5,869 bases of DNA from NCBI GenBank assembly GCA_021442845.1, contig JABUSD010000387.1, positions 1-5,869 of the forward strand, in the 5' to 3' direction. The position numbers and the translations under genes were made by a program. Shown here in pieces: positions 5,343 through 5,869 of the stretch (position 1 is the stretch's first letter; each line of letters begins with the position of its first letter). This stretch comes from Holdemanella sp. (GTDB lineage Bacteria; Bacillota_I; Bacilli_A; Erysipelotrichales; Erysipelotrichaceae). The notes below the pieces were generated by a model, which did not search any database, was not told the DNA's origin, and was given only the letters and a program-made list of their open reading frames with translations.

Positions 5343-5869
5343 ATGAATGATAAAACAATAGAAATTTTTAGAAATGCACCTGTTCCCAAAGCAGTACTAT
5401 CAAATGTAATACCATCGGTTGTCAGTATGCTGATGGTACTTGTATACAACCTAGCAGATACATTCTTTATTGGGCAGACAAAGAATGCCTATATGGTTGC
5501 CAGCGTTTCCGTTGCGACACCTGCATTTTTAATCTTCATGGCAATTGGTATGTTGTTCGGTATTGGAGGAACATCACTGATTTCAAGAAAGTTAGGAGAA
5601 GGGGATTACAAGAAGGCAAAACAGGCATCTTCATTCTGTTTCTGGACAGGAATATCCATTGGAACGGTTGCCTGTATATTGATGTTTATTTTTTCAAAAC
5701 AGATTAGTATGCTTGTAGGAGCAAGTAAGGAAACAGTAGGATATGCATCCCAATATCTGCAGATTGTTTCAATCTGTATTCCTGTTTATAACTCGGAAGT
5801 GTACCTGCCTTTGTGTCTTGAAAGTATAGCAGACCAGAGTTTTACAGATTACGAAGTGGTTATCATTAA
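5343..5869 (+). CDS. MATE-family efflux transporter, N-terminal part, joined in frame to foreign-looking sequence
   Basis: MATE proteins are 12-helix inner-membrane antiporters that export drugs or other organic compounds using Na+ or H+. This open frame runs off the window after 175 codons; a full MATE is about 440-460 aa. Residues 1 to about 141 fit the family: a short polar N-terminus, helix 1 ending in VYNLADTFFIGQ (34-45), helix 2 (about 51-75), then GIGGTSLISRKLGEGDYKKA (73-92) matching the typical G-x-x-x-x-S-R-x-L-G-x-G-D loop, a third hydrophobic segment (about 97-118), and a start to the next helix at YASQYLQ (134-140). After that the protein no longer looks like a membrane transporter; see the separate entry for 5763-5869. 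The ATG has a strong GGAGG (5329-5333, 9-nt spacing) and its own promoter, so the start is secure. The true remainder of the gene is not visible here, and the substrate is unknown. Confidence 0.88.
   Translation, partial: MNDKTIEIFRNAPVPKAVLSNVIPSVVSMLMVLVYNLADTFFIGQTKNAYMVASVSVATPAFLIFMAIGMLFGIGGTSLISRKLGEGDYKKAKQASSFCFWTGISIGTVACILMFIFSKQISMLVGASKETVGYASQYLQIVSICIPVYNSEVYLPLCLESIADQSFTDYEVVII
5763..5869 (+). other. Glycosyltransferase family 2 N-terminus-like segment fused to the MATE frame
   Basis: The MATE frame here reads VSICIPVYNSEVYLP, then LCLESIADQSF and TDYEVVII, and ends with the window. This is the usual N-terminal beginning of GT2 (GT-A fold) glycosyltransferases: V-S-I-x-I-P-V-Y-N as the first nucleotide-sugar-binding strand, a C-L-x-S-I-x-x-Q-x-F helix, then a D-Y-E-V-x-I-I strand that normally leads into an N/D-D-G-S motif, just beyond the last base. 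Such enzymes add sugars to cell-surface polysaccharides. There is no stop, frameshift, start codon or ribosome site at the transition. GT2 proteins normally start a few residues before V-S-I, so the segment has lost its own start and promoter. A MATE helix could also plausibly read I-V-S-I-C-I-P, so the switch point lies somewhere in 5763-5785. I take it as an assembly chimera or rearrangement rather than a real fusion. Confidence 0.75.

Overview
The window looks like chromosomal DNA from a low-GC Gram-positive bacterium (Bacillota, perhaps Erysipelotrichales or a related gut Firmicute). The grounds are AT-rich codon use, strong AGGA/GGAGG ribosome sites, dense same-strand genes, an ECF S-component without its own ATPases, and a split cobalamin-dependent methionine synthase. 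The assignment below phylum is a guess. Every gene lies on the + strand, and no stretch longer than 300 bases lacks a gene.

Layout: (1) 1-174 is the 3' end of a gene resembling the DUF4430/transcobalamin-like C-terminal domain. It overlaps (2) an ECF-type S-component membrane protein (161-661), which ends in a hairpin terminator. (3) An extended -10 promoter at 684-692 then drives a tight methionine operon: metF (721-1614), a free-standing methionine synthase reactivation protein (1607-2224) and metH lacking that domain (2209-4593). The first two junctions overlap by 8 and 16 nt. (4) A 104-aa membrane protein of unknown function (4605-4919) and a single-domain rhodanese broken by a one-base frameshift (4925-5256) follow, apparently in the same transcript, which ends in a 13-bp hairpin. 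(5) A new sigma-A-type promoter (5284-5312) precedes a MATE-family efflux gene starting at 5343.

The core is a complete methyl-transfer module. MetF makes 5-methyl-THF, MetH passes the methyl group through cobalamin to homocysteine, and the stand-alone activation protein would rescue oxidised cobalamin with SAM. The upstream DUF4430-like/S-component pair may supply the cobalamin, but that link is inferred from family resemblance and position.

Two anomalies deserve attention. The rhodanese reading frame is broken although its catalytic loop is intact. The last ~105 bases no longer look like MATE: after about residue 141-147 the open frame reads as the N-terminus of a family 2 glycosyltransferase. 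This in-frame join is more likely an assembly chimera or rearrangement than a real fusion protein. I see no mobile elements, CRISPR arrays, tRNAs, rRNAs or convincing riboswitches, and no previously undescribed system beyond these points.
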